Positions 44,970 through 53,121 of a stretch of DNA of 61,777 nucleotides are shown here, piece by piece. A program made the position numbers and the translations under genes. This stretch comes from Ignavibacteriae bacterium HGW-Ignavibacteriae-2 (GTDB taxonomy: Bacteria; Bacteroidota; Ignavibacteria; Ignavibacteriales; Melioribacteraceae). Every line of letters begins with the position of its first letter. Within the stretch, counting starts at the first letter, position 1. The notes under the pieces are model-generated. The model ran no database searches. It was not told where the DNA came from and worked only from the letters and a program-made list of their open reading frames with translations. The stretch covers positions 1 through 61,777 of the forward strand of contig PGYT01000010.1 of NCBI GenBank assembly GCA_002839805.1. The letters run 5' to 3'.

Positions 44970-45956
44970 TTAAACTAACAACGCATCTAAAACCTTTTTA
45001 ATTTCGGAAACATGTACTACGTGATCAGCCAAATTTAATTTGATAACTGAATTCGGCATACTAGGTAAAATGGCAGTTTGTGGATTTTCCGCTATAATGG
45101 TACCGCCAGCGGCGGATATGTAACCGGCTCCTATCGATCCATCTCGGCCCATACCGGTTAAAACCACTCCTATACTTTTATTCCCGAATGCCGAGGCGAT
45201 ACTTTTAAATAACGGATCTGCGGATGGCCTAACAAAGTTTTCAGGAGGTGTGTCCAAAAACTCCAAAACCGCTGAATTTTTAACAATTACCATATGTTTA
45301 TCGCCAGGTGCCAGGTAAACATTTCCGGGTTTAATCTCCAGATTATCACTGCCTAAATGTACAGGCATATTAATATTCTGCTGTAAAGATTTCGCAAATG
45401 TTTTAAGCATCCATTCCTGTCCATGTTGTACAACAAGAAAAGCTGCGTTATTAATAACTCCAATATTCTTGAAAAATTTTATTAATGTTGATGGTCCTCC
45501 GGTACTGGCCGCGATACCGACACAATAGTAGTCCATTTGCGACAAAGCTATTATAGGCTCTATTTCTTCAATTTTAGGATTAAAATTGTTTTTACTTATT
45601 GTATCCTTTATAATCTCAAGTAGAAAAAAATTGTCTACGGGTTTCGCAACAAATTCATCCGCTCCTGCAAGCATTACTTTGTTTCTCGCCTCATTAGAGT
45701 TTACAGCCGTTAAAACAATAATTACAGGTTGCTGGGTAAATTCTGATCTGATTATTTTAACTAATTCAACGCCGTCAATAATAGGCATCAACCAATCGGT
45801 AAGAATAAGACCTATAAATTCTTTTCTTAGAATCTCAAGAGCTTCTTCCCCATTGCACGCCATAACAACATCGTATCCCTCTTTTGTAAGAATTTTTCTA
45901 TAAAGGAATCTGGTATCTACATGATCTTCTACAAGTAAAATTTTCTGTTTGTTCAT
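44970..45956 (-). CDS. cheB: Receiver-CheB methylesterase protein
   Basis: 328 residues. Receiver domain with VEDH and Asp54 (LILTDWLMPIIDG). The CheB catalytic domain (about 145-328) shows the triad Ser151 (AASTGGPST), His178 (VVQHGQEW) and Asp272 (TGMGRDGS). CheB demethylates or deamidates chemoreceptor glutamates. No CheR, CheA or chemoreceptor gene is nearby, so it probably serves a chemotaxis-like system encoded elsewhere, or has another target. Monocistronic by position. Confidence 0.9.
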   Translation of the reverse strand: MNKQKILLVEDHVDTRFLYRKILTKEGYDVVMACNGEEALEILRKEFIGLILTDWLMPIIDGVELVKIIRSEFTQQPVIIVLTAVNSNEARNKVMLAGADEFVAKPVDNFFLLEIIKDTISKNNFNPKIEEIEPIIALSQMDYYCVGIAASTGGPSTLIKFFKNIGVINNAAFLVVQHGQEWMLKTFAKSLQQNINMPVHLGSDNLEIKPGNVYLAPGDKHMVIVKNSAVLEFLDTPPENFVRPSADPLFKSIASAFGNKSIGVVLTGMGRDGSIGAGYISAAGGTIIAENPQTAILPSMPNSVIKLNLADHVVHVSEIKKVLDALLV

Positions 45957-46073
45957 CAGCTATATAATTTGATAAATTGTTTTGTAAATATATTATCGTC
46001 TCGATTAAGTTTTTATTAAAGTTTCTCAAGCATATTTTAGTAATCTATAAAAAAAATATGGTTGGAATTTAAT

Positions 46074-46910
46074 TTACTTGGCAGATTTAGCGAATTTAAT
46101 CCAGCTGCCGAGTTCATTCAAATATTTTTCTTTACCTGTCTTATAAGGAATATCAGTATGATTAGCGCCTGGTATAAGCAATAGTTTTTTGGGATTTGGC
46201 GCGTTATTAAATACTATTTTACCATTATCTTTGTACCGAACGAAATCATCATCTTCTCCGTGAATCAGCAAAAAAGGCGTATGAATATATTTAATTTTTT
46301 CAGCGTTATCATATTTTCCCTCCGTAAGCCAGCCTTCCGGAATATCGAGGACTAAACTTGACTGAGTTAGAGAGTTTGCTGAAGCGAATGGTGATTCTGC
46401 AACCAGGCATAATGGATTAAAAACATCCGCCGCTAACTGAATCGAGGCAACATTGCCGAGGGAATACCCATAGAAACAAATTGAGTCGCGCTCTACTTCT
46501 TTGCGTGAGAGGATATAATCCAGAGCGGCTTCAGCATCCTCATATAAACTTTTCTCGCTCGACTTTCCCTCGGACATACCAAATCCTCTGTAATCGAAAA
46601 TAAAAACATTTACGCCCAGTTCGTAGAATATATTTACACGATCCCAGTAATTATCAATGTTATACTTATTGCCGTGACAATAAAGAAGAGTAATATTTGG
46701 TTCCGCTCCATTGGATTTAATCCAGTACCCGAATAATGTATTATCACCGCTTTTAAATTTTGCCTCTTCAATTTTAGTTTCAGGAATTTTATTTCCAGGC
46801 AGCTGATATTTGCTAAGTTCTTTTTCATTAAATAAAAAATCATCAAAATCACACGAACTCAATCCGATTATTCCAATCACTAAAAGAGATCCCCAAAATA
46901 ATAGTCTCAT
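46074..46910 (-). CDS. Alpha/beta-hydrolase lipoprotein
   Basis: 278 residues. N-terminal signal with lipobox ending LSSC (Cys20). The alpha/beta-hydrolase fold has oxyanion region LLYCHGN, FDYRGFGMSEG, nucleophile Ser150 in GYSLG, Asp in HGEDDDFV and His in PGANHTDI. It resembles the bem46/FrsA-like group. As a lipoprotein it should act in the periplasm. It starts right after the upstream lipoprotein gene (no gap) with an AGGAGG Shine-Dalgarno inside that gene's end. Confidence 0.87.
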   Translation of the reverse strand: MRLLFWGSLLVIGIIGLSSCDFDDFLFNEKELSKYQLPGNKIPETKIEEAKFKSGDNTLFGYWIKSNGAEPNITLLYCHGNKYNIDNYWDRVNIFYELGVNVFIFDYRGFGMSEGKSSEKSLYEDAEAALDYILSRKEVERDSICFYGYSLGNVASIQLAADVFNPLCLVAESPFASANSLTQSSLVLDIPEGWLTEGKYDNAEKIKYIHTPFLLIHGEDDDFVRYKDNGKIVFNNAPNPKKLLLIPGANHTDIPYKTGKEKYLNELGSWIKFAKSAK

Positions 46911-47579
46911 TTAGAACCTCCTTTCTATTGAAAATAAAAGTGATACCGCTCCATATTTTGCGATATTAATATATTCTACCGCCACCTGATTTGAGGGAAT
47001 ATTTGCACCGAGCCATTTAAGTTCACTAACAAAACCAAAGGTATCGGATATCTGCCATCGGTACCCTGTAAAAATGGAAGCTATGAGTCTGGGAGAATTT
47101 TTATTATAATCCGGTTGAGTAAGGGGAAAAACTAAATCGGAACCGACGTAAATTAAACCGCCCCCCAATGTCCAAGCAGCAGAACCAGAAAGCAAAGGAT
47201 AGATTCTTAATCTTTCACCAACATTTTCTTTAAAACTTTCCAACAATAAAATTCTGGGATTTAATGCAAGAATAAAAAAGCTATTTTTATAGGATAAAGG
47301 GAACCATGCGGCGCCAAATTCCAAACCAGCAACTTTATAAAACAATGAAGTTACATGAAGATTTGCGTCTACATTCATAACATCAGAAATGCCATATTTA
47401 CCGCCAATTGTTAAATAAGGCGCAGGGGTTCTGATTTTATTAATGGTTATTACCGGCCCGCCAAGACTAATATTTGCGTCGATGTTTCCTTCCCCAATTG
47501 GAGTCAGGTTGGTGTGGGCGCCACAGCCAACAATTAAAAAAGCGAAAACAAACACAATTATATTTTTATATTTTGACAT
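46911..47579 (-). CDS. Predicted outer-membrane lipoprotein, beta-barrel-like
   Basis: About 222 residues from ATG 47579 (MSKYKNIIVF; ATG 47588 gives 3 more). Lipobox ends IVGC. The mature protein is rich in alternating hydrophobic strands (ITINKIRTPAPYLTIGGKYG ... FSIERRF) and probably forms a barrel or beta-rich lipoprotein. No known family recognised. It is directly followed by the alpha/beta-hydrolase lipoprotein gene, so the two form an operon. Confidence 0.75.
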   Translation of the reverse strand: MSKYKNIIVFVFAFLIVGCGAHTNLTPIGEGNIDANISLGGPVITINKIRTPAPYLTIGGKYGISDVMNVDANLHVTSLFYKVAGLEFGAAWFPLSYKNSFFILALNPRILLLESFKENVGERLRIYPLLSGSAAWTLGGGLIYVGSDLVFPLTQPDYNKNSPRLIASIFTGYRWQISDTFGFVSELKWLGANIPSNQVAVEYINIAKYGAVSLLFSIERRF

Positions 47580-47804
47580 AAAAATCATATTAGGTTTATT
47601 TAATTATTAGTTCGTTTATATTGAAAAATAATACCAAACAAATCAGTCTTCCATTTCCGTAGACCAACATTCAAAAATTGAATGAAATATACAGATAATA
47701 TTTCATCTTCTATATGTTCGATTTAAGTTCTTTGATGCGAACACTTAATGTATTTGTTTTATTTTCATAGGAAATGAAATGATATGTTTTTACCATCCTC
47801 GCTC

Positions 47805-47835
47805 TTTGTAAAAGTTAAAACACTTATTATGTTTA
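47805..47835 (+). promoter_or_regulatory. Probable promoter of the mgtE leader
   Basis: TTTG (47805-47808), 19-nt spacer, TATGTTTA (47828-47835), close to the Bacteroidota TTTG-N19-TAnnTTTG consensus. The expected start site (about 47841) lies just before the Shine-Dalgarno of the upstream ORF. The rest of 47589-47804 is A+T-rich with nothing recognised. Confidence 0.45.
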
Positions 47836-47861
47836 CATATTCAAAAAAACAAAGGATGTAT

Positions 47862-47945
47862 ATGCACAGCCAAGACGAGCCTGGCGCGCGAGTTTTACCC
47901 ATTAAATTAATTGTAGAAATATTTCCCCCGAGAGTTTTATTGTAG
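47862..47945 (+). CDS. Upstream ORF / putative leader peptide of mgtE
   Basis: 27 codons, ATG 47862 to TAG 47943-47945. AAAGGA at 47851-47856 gives a well-placed Shine-Dalgarno. The peptide has D5-E6-P7 near its start, P13, and F21-P22-P23 near its end. Acidic-proline runs destabilise translating ribosomes at low Mg2+ in enterobacterial MgtL, and proline pairs slow elongation. The two proline codons (47925-47930) form part of a helix with 47963-47970 that frees the mgtE ribosome-binding site. Chance open frames of this length are not rare, so support rests on the combination of Shine-Dalgarno, peptide and RNA fit. Confidence 0.5.
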   Translation: MHSQDEPGARVLPIKLIVEIFPPRVLL

Positions 47946-47990
47946 TCTTGTCTTTTTTCTAACTCCGGGGATTTGGACTCAACCGGAGGT
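47926..47990 (+). promoter_or_regulatory. Switching RNA structure controlling mgtE translation
   Basis: Helix A: CTCCGG (47963-47968) pairs with CCGGAG (47983-47988), hiding the mgtE Shine-Dalgarno GGAGGT (47985-47990; ATG at 47996). Helix B: CCCCG-A-GAG (47926-47934) pairs with CTCCGGGG (47963-47970), 8 bp with one bulged A. Both use 47963-47968, so they exclude each other. Helix B leaves the ribosome-binding site open. A small hairpin, GCCA/TGGC, lies upstream at 47869-47885. No match to the known M-box magnesium riboswitch was seen. Confidence 0.6.
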
Positions 47991-47995
47991 GGATA

Positions 47996-49375
47996 ATGAA
48001 AAACCCAATTTTAGCACCTGAATTCAAAGAGTTAATAGATAGAAACTCATTTGAAATTCTTAATGAATTTTGCGAGGAAAACCACCCAGCAGAAACTGCC
48101 GGAATTTTAAATTCTCTTAGGGCTGATGATGTATGGAAAACCTTAAAAAACATTTCACTTGTAAGACGAACCGAAATTTTCAGTCAACTTGATTTAGATC
48201 TGCAAACCGAAATAACAGATCTGATTGATAGAAAAGAATTAATTTCTCTGTTAACCGAAATGTCCGCCGATGACAGAGTGGATTTATTTAAAGAATTTCC
48301 TTTGGAAAAACAGGGCAATATACTCCCCGCACTGGCTCAAGCCGAAAGGGAGGATATTAGACGGCTTGCTTCATATGAAGAAGGAAGCGCCGGATCTGTA
48401 ATGACTTCAGAATACGTCTCCTTATCGGCTGATTTAACCGTACACGAAGCAATTGCGCGTCTCCGTTTCGAAGCTCCGCAAAAAGAAACAATTTATTATT
48501 CTTATGTCGTTAACCTTCAAAGACAACTAATTGGATTTGTTTCATTAACTGATTTAATTATGGCAGAGCCTGAATCATTATTGAAAGATATTATGCATGA
48601 AGATGTTATATATTCATCCGTCCATGAGGATCAGGAAAGCGCCGCAAGAAAAATTCAGAAATATGATTTGATTGCTCTGCCCGTTGTTAACGGGCATAAT
48701 ACACTTGTCGGTATAATTACACATGATGACGCCATCGATATTATTACCCAAGAACAAACCGAAGATTTAGAAAAATTGATGGCTATATCGGGATCCCACG
48801 AAGCTGGAGTATATCTAAAAACATCGGCCTTTACACATTTCAAAAACAGGGCGGTTTGGATTGTAGCATTAGCCGCTCTAGGATTAGTATCCGGAATTAT
48901 TATTCACGAGTTCGAATCAACTTTAATGGGATTTATAATTTTAGCGTTATATATGCCTATGGTTGCTGACACAGGTGGAAATACGGGAAGTCAATCAGCA
49001 ACAGTGGTAGTAAGGGCATTGGCACTTAAAGAAATTTCTTTTAAAGATGTATTCCGGGTTTTATCAAAAGAATTTTCCATCTCAATAATGTTGGCCTTAG
49101 TGCTGGGTGTTCTTTCCTGGGGAAAGGTATTGTTCCTTTCACATGGATCATTAATACCACAAGGATTTTCACTTAACATCATTGGATTCGCAATAGCACT
49201 TGCTCTTTCGCTGCAAGTTATTACATCCACTCTAATTGGGGCCGTTTTACCATTACTTGCTATAAAATTTAAATTTGATCCCGCCATTGTAGCAAGTCCG
49301 GCATTAACTACAATTGTAGATATAACCGGATTATTAATTTATTTTTCTACAGCGAAAATTATTCTGGGAATTTAA
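47996..49375 (+). CDS. mgtE: Magnesium transporter MgtE
   Basis: 459 residues. N-terminal helical domain (about 1-125) with AADDRVDLFKEFP-type repeats, two CBS domains (about 130-255), a plug helix, and five membrane helices (about 280-459) with the pore motif ADTGGNTGSQSATVVVRALA. MgtE forms a Mg2+ channel whose cytoplasmic domains close it when Mg2+ is high. The ribosome-binding site GGAGGT is strong but sits in a hairpin, and a putative leader ORF lies upstream, indicating post-transcriptional control. Confidence 0.95.
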   Translation: MKNPILAPEFKELIDRNSFEILNEFCEENHPAETAGILNSLRADDVWKTLKNISLVRRTEIFSQLDLDLQTEITDLIDRKELISLLTEMSADDRVDLFKEFPLEKQGNILPALAQAEREDIRRLASYEEGSAGSVMTSEYVSLSADLTVHEAIARLRFEAPQKETIYYSYVVNLQRQLIGFVSLTDLIMAEPESLLKDIMHEDVIYSSVHEDQESAARKIQKYDLIALPVVNGHNTLVGIITHDDAIDIITQEQTEDLEKLMAISGSHEAGVYLKTSAFTHFKNRAVWIVALAALGLVSGIIIHEFESTLMGFIILALYMPMVADTGGNTGSQSATVVVRALALKEISFKDVFRVLSKEFSISIMLALVLGVLSWGKVLFLSHGSLIPQGFSLNIIGFAIALALSLQVITSTLIGAVLPLLAIKFKFDPAIVASPALTTIVDITGLLIYFSTAKIILGI

Positions 49376-49434
49376 TTTCATTCTATTAAAACATCGTTTT
49401 AGTAAATTTGTACAGGAATTTATAATGAGTTGTT

Positions 49435-50430
49435 ATGATAATTGAAGAAAGAACTCCGGCACGCGCGGGTTTGTTGGGCAATCCCTCGGATGGTTATTTC
49501 GGAAAAACAATTTCGATAAGTGTAAAAAATTTCGGCGCTCACGTAACTCTTTACGAATCACCGGAATTACGCATTGAACCTCAGCCGCAGGACATAAACG
49601 AATATCGCAACATACATAGTTTAATTGAGAACATTACGCTTCATGGATATTATGGCGGGGATAGGCTGATAAAGGCGGCAATTAAAAAATTTTATGAACA
49701 TTGTTCCGTAAATGATATTCCGCTTGAGGCAAAAAATTTTACTATTCGTTATGATTCATCAATTCCACGTCAAGTTGGTCTGGCAGGCTCCAGTGCTATT
49801 ATCGCTTCCGTTATAAAAGCGCTCGTAAAATTTTATAAAATAGATATTCAAAAAGAATATTTACCGACTTTAGTGCTTAAAGTAGAGACTGAGGAATTAG
49901 GAATAAATGCCGGCTTGCAGGATAGAGTGATTCAGATTTATGGCGGATGTGTCTATATGGACTTTAATAAAACCAGTGTTAAAGAAAAAGGATTTGGAAT
50001 ATACACTCCTATTAGTCCGAAATTATTGCCCAACCTGTACCTGGCATATAAAGAGGATCTCGGTAAAATATCGGGTGTAGTTCTGAATGATATAAAAAGC
50101 AGATATGACCGTGATGATAAACTCGTAATTGAAACTTTGGAAGAAATCGCTTCATTAGCTGAGAAAGGAAATTCATTAATTAATAAAGGTGAAACCGCAT
50201 CCCTGCACGAACTTATTAACAGGAATTTTGATCTTCGTTGTAAAATTATGAACGTTAACGAAAGCAACAAACAGCTTGTTTATACTGCCCGTAAATGCGG
50301 GGCTTCGGCAAAATTTGCCGGTTCGGGCGGTTCAATAATCGGAATGTACGAAGACGATGAAATGTTAACACGACTAATAAATTCTTTAAAGGAAATAAAC
50401 GCCAGGGTAATTAAACCCTACATATCTTGA
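49435..50430 (+). CDS. GHMP kinase, glucuronokinase-like
   Basis: 331 residues of the GHMP kinase superfamily. The opening RTPARAGLLGNPSDGYFGKT resembles plant-type glucuronokinase more than galactokinase. The phosphate-binding loop is RQVGLAGSSAIIASVIKAL and the C-terminal motif GASAKFAGSGGSIIG. It would make a sugar-1-phosphate (glucuronate-1-P the best guess). The next gene, 12 nt downstream, encodes a UTP:sugar-1-phosphate uridylyltransferase, suggesting a two-step salvage to a UDP-sugar. Confidence 0.82.
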   Translation: MIIEERTPARAGLLGNPSDGYFGKTISISVKNFGAHVTLYESPELRIEPQPQDINEYRNIHSLIENITLHGYYGGDRLIKAAIKKFYEHCSVNDIPLEAKNFTIRYDSSIPRQVGLAGSSAIIASVIKALVKFYKIDIQKEYLPTLVLKVETEELGINAGLQDRVIQIYGGCVYMDFNKTSVKEKGFGIYTPISPKLLPNLYLAYKEDLGKISGVVLNDIKSRYDRDDKLVIETLEEIASLAEKGNSLINKGETASLHELINRNFDLRCKIMNVNESNKQLVYTARKCGASAKFAGSGGSIIGMYEDDEMLTRLINSLKEINARVIKPYIS

Positions 50431-50442
50431 TGGAGTTAAAAA

Positions 50443-51318
50443 ATGGTTAAAAAAGCAATTATACCAGCAGCCGGTTTAGGTACAAGATTTTTGCCGGCCA
50501 CTAAAGCGCAGCCAAAAGAAATGCTTCCAATTATTGATACTCCCACCATTCAGTATGTGGTTCAGGAAGCTATAGATTCGGGCATTGAAGATATTCTGAT
50601 AATTTCGGGAAAAGGGAAACGTGCAATTGAAGACCATTTTGATAGGAATTTTGAGTTAGAACTTGCCCTGGAAAATGATGACAATAAAAATTTATACAAT
50701 GAAATCCGCAGAATTAGTGAAATGGCTAACATTCATTTTATCAGGCAGAAACAGTTGCGTGGATTAGGTGACGCAATTTATTACGCAAAACAACATGTTG
50801 GCAACGAACCATTCGCGGTTCTGCTCGGCGATACTGTAGTGCGATCGGTTATTCCTGTAACCCGCCAGTTAATTGATATTTATGAACAATATCATTCATC
50901 AGTTGTTGCCGTTGAGACTGTCCCAGCTAATAAAGTGGATCGTTATGGAATAATTGATGGGAAAATAATTTCCGAATCTCTATGGCAATTATCACGCTTA
51001 ATTGAAAAACCGGACATAAATAACAGTCCGACTAATTTAGCTGTGGCGGGAAGATATATTTTAACACCCGAAATTTTTAAAATTATTGAACAAACCGCAC
51101 CCGGTAAAAACAATGAAATCCAACTAACCGACGCCATGCATACATTACTTAAAAGAGAGAATATCTATGCGCACGTTATTGAAGGAAAACGTTACGACAT
51201 TGGAAATAAATTGGATTATTTGAAAACATTTATTGAGTTTGGACTTAGCAGACAAGAATTTTCAAATGACTTGTATGATTATTTAAGAGAAGTTATTGCG
51301 GCAAAAGACGAAAAATAA
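50443..51318 (+). CDS. galU: UTP-glucose-1-phosphate uridylyltransferase (GalU type)
   Basis: 291 residues. Nucleotidyltransferase signature AAGLGTRFLPATKAQPKEML, metal/sugar site VLLGDTVV and VEKP-like LIEKPD, then the C-terminal GKRYDIGNKLDYLKTFIEFG. Typical GalU length. It makes UDP-glucose from glucose-1-phosphate; coupling to the upstream GHMP kinase suggests it may also accept glucuronate-1-phosphate. It begins 12 nt after the kinase, with GGAG upstream. Confidence 0.92.
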   Translation: MVKKAIIPAAGLGTRFLPATKAQPKEMLPIIDTPTIQYVVQEAIDSGIEDILIISGKGKRAIEDHFDRNFELELALENDDNKNLYNEIRRISEMANIHFIRQKQLRGLGDAIYYAKQHVGNEPFAVLLGDTVVRSVIPVTRQLIDIYEQYHSSVVAVETVPANKVDRYGIIDGKIISESLWQLSRLIEKPDINNSPTNLAVAGRYILTPEIFKIIEQTAPGKNNEIQLTDAMHTLLKRENIYAHVIEGKRYDIGNKLDYLKTFIEFGLSRQEFSNDLYDYLREVIAAKDEK

Positions 51319-51521
51319 GTTTAAAATATTTTCAAATAATTATATGCGTATACAAGATTTCAATCGGTTTTCTATTCGTTAACTGACACCATATAAATTA
51401 TTTTGATTTTGAAAAACCAACCAGAAAGAATATCAAACCTAATAACTTAGACTTTACACTTCATTGGATAGGCTGTCCCTTATAGGTATATTACCGGCAT
51501 AAATATAAAGTATCTGATGAA

Positions 51522-52034
51522 ATGGTCAAAAAAAATAAAAGTATTACAAGATTTGATTACCCAGACAAAGGAATGTTCGGTTTCTATGTTCGTGTAGCTT
51601 TCGGCGGCAAAATTTATAAACCCAAATTTTTTTCCGATAAAAAATACAAAGGCAAAGCGAGAGCTCTTACTATCGCAATCGAGTACCGGGATTTAATTGA
51701 AAAAGAAATCGGGAAAATTCGTTCTGATTATATTGTAGTTACTACCTCAAAAGCCGAGTATGTTGGAATTCGGGAAACAATATCGAAGCAGGTAAAGAAT
51801 GGAAAAACATACACTTGGCCCGTGTTCGAAATAACTTCACCACAGACCGGTCGTGCCAAAGTAAAAAGATCAAGAGTTTCAATACAGAAACATGGAAGAG
51901 AAGAAGCTTTAAAACTTGCCATCAAAAAACGAAAATTATTTGAAAAAGAAATTTACGGTACAACGAGCAATTTTGATAATGCCGCAAAAAAGTTAAAAAG
52001 ACGGGCCAATCTTTCTAAGAAAAAACCGAAATAA
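51522..52034 (+). CDS. Protein with two AP2-like DNA-binding modules
   Basis: 170 residues, very basic. Two similar blocks (about 8-65 and 78-150) show the AP2-like pattern of strands followed by a helix: GFYVRVAFGGKIYKPKFF with ALTIAIEYRDLIEKEIG, then YTWPVFEITSP with EALKLAIKKRKLFEKEI. AP2 domains bind DNA in plants and in bacterial/phage homing endonucleases, but no HNH or other nuclease motif is present here. No transposon or phage gene is adjacent. It may be a small chromatin or regulatory protein. Start ATG 51522; no clear Shine-Dalgarno. Confidence 0.6.
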   Translation: MVKKNKSITRFDYPDKGMFGFYVRVAFGGKIYKPKFFSDKKYKGKARALTIAIEYRDLIEKEIGKIRSDYIVVTTSKAEYVGIRETISKQVKNGKTYTWPVFEITSPQTGRAKVKRSRVSIQKHGREEALKLAIKKRKLFEKEIYGTTSNFDNAAKKLKRRANLSKKKPK

Positions 52035-52071
52035 GTTTGAATTTGTTTTATTACGATAACTTTTATAAAAA

Positions 52072-53115
52072 CTATAATGGTTCCTCGTGACTTAAACAAT
52101 GGATTGTACCCAGTCCCCAAACTAGATCCACAGCGTGTATTCCAATAACTTCTCTTTCGGGGAAAAAACCCTTTAATATATTTAAAACGATTCTGTCGTT
52201 TGGATCGTTGAACGTGGGCACTAGCACGGAATAATTTGATATATAAAAATTAGCGTAACTCGCAGGCAACCTTAATCCTTCGAAGTAAAGAGGTTTCGGC
52301 ATTGGAATTTCCACAACATTAAGTTTGGATCCGTCTTCGAGCTTAATATTTTGCAAACGTTCAAAATTTTCTTCAAGCAATTTATAGTTCTTTTCGTGAG
52401 GATCTGTTTCGCGGCATAAAACAACAGTGTTTTTATTGACGAATCTGCAAAGATCATCCACGTGACCGTGAGTGTCGTCGCCGGCAATTCCTTTGCCAAG
52501 CCAAATTATATTGGTAACGCCGAGATATTTATTAAAAACGGTCTGATAATCATTTTTAGTAAATCCCGCATTCCTGACCTGAATTTTTTCGTCGAGCAAA
52601 CACTCTTCCGTTGTTAATAAGGTTCCGCATCCATTTGAATCTATTGCGCCTCCTTCAAGGACAACCTTTGTATGATTATGTTCCGCTTCAAACATATCCA
52701 CTTGTAAATTTTTAGCGAGTACCGAAGGAATGTTTTTATCTTTTTTCCAATTTGAATATTTCGCCCATCCATTAAACACAAATTTTACTGCCTTCACTTG
52801 TTTACCATTCTTCACAAACACAGGGGAAGAATCCCGCATCCAGCCGCGATCGGTTTTTGCGATAATGAACTGAATATTATTCAAACCAACATTAGCTCTT
52901 TCTAAAATTTTTTGAGCTTTTATTCTATCTTTTTGAGATTGTACAATAATTCTTACAATCTCACCCGGAATAATGTTTTTAATAATTTCTGTATACACCC
53001 ATGGAATCGGCATAAATTTTCCCGGCCAGTCCTCTTTTTGATGCGGCCAACATAGAATTGTAGATTTATGCGGCTCCCACTCGGCGGGTAATCTGTAATT
53101 CAACTTTTTATTCAT
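52072..53115 (-). CDS. aguA: Agmatine deiminase
   Basis: 347 residues of the guanidino-group deiminase (PPADalph) family. Visible motifs are PAEWEPHKSTILCWPH at the N-terminus, the substrate loop RDSSPVFVKNG, LEGGAIDSNGCGTLL, GIAGDDTHGHVDDLCRF, and the catalytic cysteine near the end (GTIHCLSHEEP, Cys340). It converts agmatine to N-carbamoylputrescine. It follows aguB by 6 nt in the transcription direction; the pair makes putrescine. Confidence 0.95.
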   Translation of the reverse strand: MNKKLNYRLPAEWEPHKSTILCWPHQKEDWPGKFMPIPWVYTEIIKNIIPGEIVRIIVQSQKDRIKAQKILERANVGLNNIQFIIAKTDRGWMRDSSPVFVKNGKQVKAVKFVFNGWAKYSNWKKDKNIPSVLAKNLQVDMFEAEHNHTKVVLEGGAIDSNGCGTLLTTEECLLDEKIQVRNAGFTKNDYQTVFNKYLGVTNIIWLGKGIAGDDTHGHVDDLCRFVNKNTVVLCRETDPHEKNYKLLEENFERLQNIKLEDGSKLNVVEIPMPKPLYFEGLRLPASYANFYISNYSVLVPTFNDPNDRIVLNILKGFFPEREVIGIHAVDLVWGLGTIHCLSHEEPL

Positions 53116-53121
53116 ATCTAA

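Noticed and set aside
47862-47990. Known M-box (ykoK) magnesium riboswitch in the mgtE leader
   Set aside because: The conserved M-box core sequences were not recognisable; leader is also short for that class.
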